A stretch of 43,087 nucleotides of DNA from Tannerellaceae bacterium (GTDB lineage: Bacteria; Bacteroidota; Bacteroidia; Bacteroidales; Tannerellaceae). Both the position numbers and the translations under genes were made by a program. The notes beneath the pieces are model-generated. The model was not told the origin of the DNA. It was given only the letters and a program-made list of their open reading frames with translations, and made no database searches. This document shows, one piece after another, positions 42,929 through 43,087 of this stretch. Numbering within the stretch: the stretch's first letter is position 1; each line of letters starts with the position of its first letter. The stretch spans positions 1 to 43,087 of the forward strand of contig JAJQFE010000071.1 of NCBI GenBank assembly GCA_021201295.1, written 5' to 3'.

Positions 42929-43087
42929 AGAGAATATTTTTGTAAAAAATATGTGAGTGGATTTTTCCTTTTTAAAACCGGATAAACTTTCTGATATCAT
43001 GTTTTTTATATGAAATTCTATAGGATATATAAATTGTTCGCGAGGATATCAGGGCGTTTGATGGATAAAAAATAGTTACAAAAAAGT

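Overview
The window reads as chromosome of a Bacteroidales bacterium (Bacteroidota). Evidence: SusC/SusD pairs, FecR-type anti-sigma signalling, a short RpoD of 286 residues without region 1.1, promoters of the Bacteroidetes type (TTG, 19-21 bases, TAnnTTTG), and the block DUF177-rpmF-fabH-era-der. Genus cannot be settled by eye; a Parabacteroides/Dysgonomonadaceae-like gut or digester organism is a reasonable guess.

Layout. 0.4-5.8 kb (+): a membrane histidine kinase, then the housekeeping run DUF177, rpmF, fabH, era, der. 5.9-8.0 kb (-): two related small lipoproteins and a radical SAM/SPASM enzyme, which match the predicted rSAM/lipoprotein system of unknown function. 8.2-12.5 kb (+): an MsbA-like ABC exporter and a GH95 alpha-L-fucosidase lipoprotein. 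12.6-16.5 kb (+): a five-gene partner-switching module (STAS antagonist, RsbW-like kinase, a kinase whose phospho-acceptor His is Asp, an intact soluble kinase, and a receiver-PP2C phosphatase). 16.6-20.4 kb (-): a lipoprotein and a large ABCG-like transporter with an N-terminal TerB-like region. 20.5-23.4 kb (-): a TonB-receptor-like outer-membrane barrel. 23.6-36.3 kb (+): a polysaccharide utilisation locus with ECF sigma factor, FecR anti-sigma, STN-containing SusC, SusD, GH30 and a GH2 with an inserted LamG-like domain. 37-40 kb (-): rnpB, a YihY/BrkB membrane protein and a MATE exporter. 40.4-42.9 kb (+): HtrA protease and RpoD.

How the genes work together. In the PUL, SusC with its N-terminal STN domain should signal through FecR to the ECF sigma factor, while SusD binds glycan and GH30 and GH2 cut it. 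In the partner-switching module, the two kinases probably feed the receiver of the phosphatase, which would dephosphorylate the STAS protein and so change what the RsbW-like kinase holds.

A striking technical point: seven reading frames are broken in a way that single-base repair fixes. Six breaks are one-base deletions, five of them in A/T homopolymers, and three are single in-frame stops. Restoring one base at each deletion gives full-length proteins of the expected families. This points to consensus errors in a long-read or metagenome assembly more than to real gene decay, though the nonsense codons could be real. The broken genes are annotated here over their full restored span.
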